Shown here: one piece after another, positions 5,399-7,530 of the stretch
How the letters are laid out: the number at the start of each line of letters is the position of its first letter
How positions within the stretch are numbered: position 1 is the stretch's first letter
Source: an uncultured Actinomyces sp.
Lineage (GTDB): Bacteria; Actinomycetota; Actinomycetes; Actinomycetales; Actinomycetaceae
Assembly: GCA_937926195.1 (NCBI GenBank)
Contig: CALEXZ010000079.1
Coordinates: 1-7,530, forward strand
Length of the DNA: 7,530 nt
Direction of reading: 5' to 3'
Position numbers and translations under genes: made by a program
The notes under the pieces: model-generated
Database searches by the model: none
Seen by the model: only the letters and a program-made list of their open reading frames with translations
Told to the model about the DNA's origin: nothing

Positions 5399-7486
5399 TT
5401 GCGTCATCCCCTGTTCCAACGACCGCTAGGCCGAAGGACTGCGTCCCGTCCCGCCACGACCGTTGCCAGCGCAGGACGGTTGTTCTCGTCTAGCACCCAC
5501 GATAATTCCGATGGCCCCGCCTGGACTCTGTCATGCTCCACATCGGATCTGATCCAACGTGCTGAGTTCCAGGACGCTCTCTACAGTGCTCGCTCGCTGT
5601 GGCAACGGACGCTCTCGCAGACTGTTACCTTCCTCGACGACAGGACAACCAGGCGCTCGATAACCATTGGTTTTCGCGTCGAGCCCATCACACCGCTCCT
5701 GGAGCTTTATACCTTCGCCCAGGACTCCTTCTTCCTACCAGCCCTGACCGGAATGCGCCCCGAACCTGTCCTCGACATTGAGGCAGCCTCAACCAACACC
5801 AGAACCATCAATGTCGCACATCACCGCGAGAACCTTGAGGCGGTGACACTCCAGATCGTGGGCGCCATCTGGCTCTCCTTGACCCACCCACTCCGATTCC
5901 ACCACAATCATGAAAATCATGAATGGGTCAAGGATCTAGCACTGGCCATATTCGGGTTCCTTGCGGACCGGAAGGCGACGCGCGACGACTTACTGTGCAC
6001 ACTCATCGGGAGTGCGTCTTTGGCTGAGTTCAACGCTCTTGAGCGCCGCAAGTCTGACCTACTCCGGGGAACACGCCAGTCAGAACTTCCAGATGACGAA
6101 ACCCTCTCTTCCCGGCCAGATCCTGCACAAGTCGCTCGCAAATTGAGCGAGAACATGATGCACATTATCGCGATGACCCGCATCGAGGAGAACGCAGCCC
6201 TCAGAAGAGCCCCCGACAGGGTGTACGACTATCTACTCCTCGGAAACACCATCAACGAATACTCGCCCTGCTCCTTCCTCGACGAGATCTGCGAACAGAG
6301 GAACGGCTGCCCCCAGCACCTCGTCTACACGCCATCCCGAGACGCCCGAGACAAGTTCGAGGACGACAACATCGACGTGACATGGCTAGAGACGGGTCCA
6401 CCTCACCATAGCCTCTATCCCACGAGCACCGACACGACGATGGGACTACGGGAGCGCGCCGCACAACATCGGAGATTTTGGATTCGCCACCTTTCTCCGG
6501 CACCTGATGTCTACGCCATTCCCGTTCCGATTCTTGGAGCCGCAGGAGCAGTTCACACCACTCACTTGAAGATCCTCGCCCCTGAGGAGATGACGCTCGG
6601 CCGGGTGTCGGTCGCGCGCGAGGGGTGGAGCGATGCCGGTGGGGCTCTTCTGCGGTACTGGTACGACTCTTACTCCAACGTTCTTTCGGACGACTCGGCA
6701 TCACCCACGGTAGAGGTCGTCTCCAATGAGCGCGAGGTCAAGGTCCTGCACCACGAACGGTATAGAGTATCTGGCAACCCAGGCCTCCCAGTTGCCGACC
6801 CTCCGTCCACACTGAGTCCGTGGACAGTGCTCGTGACACTCAATCCCATAAGGCGCCAGTTCCTCGTCCCCACATTACTCAACCTAGTCTTCGCCTTATC
6901 TCTTGTCATTACCGTCCACACGACCGACACGCCATGCGGCTCCACGCCGACGACGTCATTCATTGCGCTCGTCCTCTCAGCGCTAACTGTCATGCTCGGC
7001 ACACCTCGAGAACACTCAATCATTACGGTTTCACACATGGTCGGACGCGTAGGCGCCTTCATATCCACCGCCTTCGCGGCCCTCTACATGCTGCGTTCAT
7101 CTTTCGGCTACCAGGACGGAACCCAAACAGCACTGTTCGTGACGGACGTCGTCCTGATGACAATCACGATCCTCTACCTCTCAGCCCGTATCACGCTCAT
7201 CGAGTGCTCCACCATCGAGGCCTTCCGTCTTCGCCACAACCTCAGGAACCTCGGCCCGACGGACTCCGGTCGTCTTGATGTCCCCCGGTACCACGACCTG
7301 CCAGCACGGTTACGACACGCCCTATGGCTTGCAGGGCTGCATCAGCTCGTCCTGCGGATGCTCAGCGGGTCAGTCTCCGACATGCGGTTTCGCAACCGGG
7401 TGGCACGCTGGTGGGACGCTGCCGTAGAAGTGTCCACAGCAACGTCCCACCGTAGTTCGGGGACCAACCCCGCCTCGGGCTTATGA
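5399..7486 (+). CDS. Uncharacterised protein, soluble N-terminal part plus four membrane segments
   Basis: I do not recognise a named family. With the TTG start it has 695 residues. Residues 1-40 are Arg/Ser/Thr-rich with no clear signal peptide. From about 84-163 there is a beta-rich segment (RRSITIGFRVEP) leading into a helix. A histidine cluster HHNHENH is at 168-174, a helical stretch with acidic and basic residues at 175-300, and a second beta-rich segment near 370-455 (VPILGAAGAVHTTHLKILAPEE, then REVKVLHHERYRV). Four hydrophobic spans follow at about 488-507, 519-534, 547-566 and 578-600, then a charged tail of about 95 residues. The layout recalls, from memory and unverified, uncharacterised actinobacterial proteins with a beta-rich domain before C-terminal membrane helices. 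GC is far below its neighbours, and five leucines are TTA (L198, L493, L500, L638, L695). Horizontal acquisition is likely. I propose no function. Confidence 0.85.
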   Translation: MRHPLFQRPLGRRTASRPATTVASAGRLFSSSTHDNSDGPAWTLSCSTSDLIQRAEFQDALYSARSLWQRTLSQTVTFLDDRTTRRSITIGFRVEPITPLLELYTFAQDSFFLPALTGMRPEPVLDIEAASTNTRTINVAHHRENLEAVTLQIVGAIWLSLTHPLRFHHNHENHEWVKDLALAIFGFLADRKATRDDLLCTLIGSASLAEFNALERRKSDLLRGTRQSELPDDETLSSRPDPAQVARKLSENMMHIIAMTRIEENAALRRAPDRVYDYLLLGNTINEYSPCSFLDEICEQRNGCPQHLVYTPSRDARDKFEDDNIDVTWLETGPPHHSLYPTSTDTTMGLRERAAQHRRFWIRHLSPAPDVYAIPVPILGAAGAVHTTHLKILAPEEMTLGRVSVAREGWSDAGGALLRYWYDSYSNVLSDDSASPTVEVVSNEREVKVLHHERYRVSGNPGLPVADPPSTLSPWTVLVTLNPIRRQFLVPTLLNLVFALSLVITVHTTDTPCGSTPTTSFIALVLSALTVMLGTPREHSIITVSHMVGRVGAFISTAFAALYMLRSSFGYQDGTQTALFVTDVVLMTITILYLSARITLIECSTIEAFRLRHNLRNLGPTDSGRLDVPRYHDLPARLRHALWLAGLHQLVLRMLSGSVSDMRFRNRVARWWDAAVEVSTATSHRSSGTNPASGL

Positions 7487-7530
7487 GGCCTTGGCCATGG
7501 CCTCCTTCCAGGCCATCGGCTTGCCCGTGT
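7481..7530 (-). CDS. C-terminal fragment of an unidentified gene
   Basis: On the minus strand an open frame enters from the window edge and ends at TAA (7483-7481). The visible tail is TGKPMAWKEAMAKAS. Fourteen of the fifteen codons end in G or C, the codon pattern of the core genes and unlike the plus-strand gene beside it, which supports real coding. Its last six bases overlap the end of the plus-strand gene (7481-7486), so the two are convergent. Too little is visible to name it, and the start lies beyond the window. Confidence 0.65.
   Translation of the reverse strand, partial: TGKPMAWKEAMAKAS

Noticed and set aside
5599..7278. Several shorter open frames inside the low-GC gene on both strands
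   Set aside because: All lie within one continuous 695-codon frame that has a ribosome-binding site and coherent membrane segments. The shorter frames have no supported starts.
1..7530. CRISPR array, tRNA, rRNA, insertion sequence, prophage or toxin-antitoxin pair
   Set aside because: I saw no regularly spaced repeats, tRNA-like cloverleaf, transposase or integrase motifs, or paired small genes in any part of the window.

Overview
The window is about 7.5 kb of very GC-rich DNA. The gene content is that of a high-GC Gram-positive actinobacterium: GuaB3, a stand-alone HPr, and -10 hexamers lying six bases before ATG codons as in leaderless mRNAs. An Actinomyces/Schaalia-like host is my best guess from overall feel, but no rRNA or other species marker is present.

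Layout. Positions 1-79 are a C-rich leader with a strong G-quadruplex motif on the minus strand, followed by ackA (acetate kinase, 80-1264, +). A twin-hairpin region separates ackA from the convergent rnhA (RNase HI, 1398-2009, -). Next on the minus strand are a MarC-family membrane protein (2050-2694), ptsH (HPr, 2786-3052) and guaB3 (3219-4352). A perfect 15-bp hairpin lies between ptsH and marC. guaB3 is transcribed divergently from a DEDDh 3'-5' exonuclease (4467-5219, +) across a 114-base spacer. All of this is housekeeping chromosome with strong third-position GC bias.

From about 5220 the character changes. One long gene (5399-7486, +) encodes a protein of about 695 residues with a large soluble N-terminal part and four predicted membrane segments near the C-terminus. 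I cannot assign a function. Hand-counted blocks inside it are 48-58% GC, against 75% in the exonuclease, and it contains at least five TTA leucine codons. It ends tail-to-tail with, and overlaps by six bases, the C-terminus of a high-GC minus-strand gene that runs off the window (7481-7530).

How the genes relate. AckA (acetyl-phosphate/acetate and ATP) and HPr (PEP-dependent phosphotransfer) both touch central carbon metabolism but are not in one operon. RNase HI and the exonuclease act on nucleic acids, and GuaB3 belongs to the purine-nucleotide enzymes. I see no multi-gene defence or biosynthetic system. The most novel item is the lower-GC membrane protein. The most interesting regulatory pattern is that four start codons (rnhA, marC, guaB3, exonuclease) each have a -10-like hexamer exactly six bases upstream and no Shine-Dalgarno sequence, whereas ptsH and the low-GC gene have clear ribosome-binding sites.
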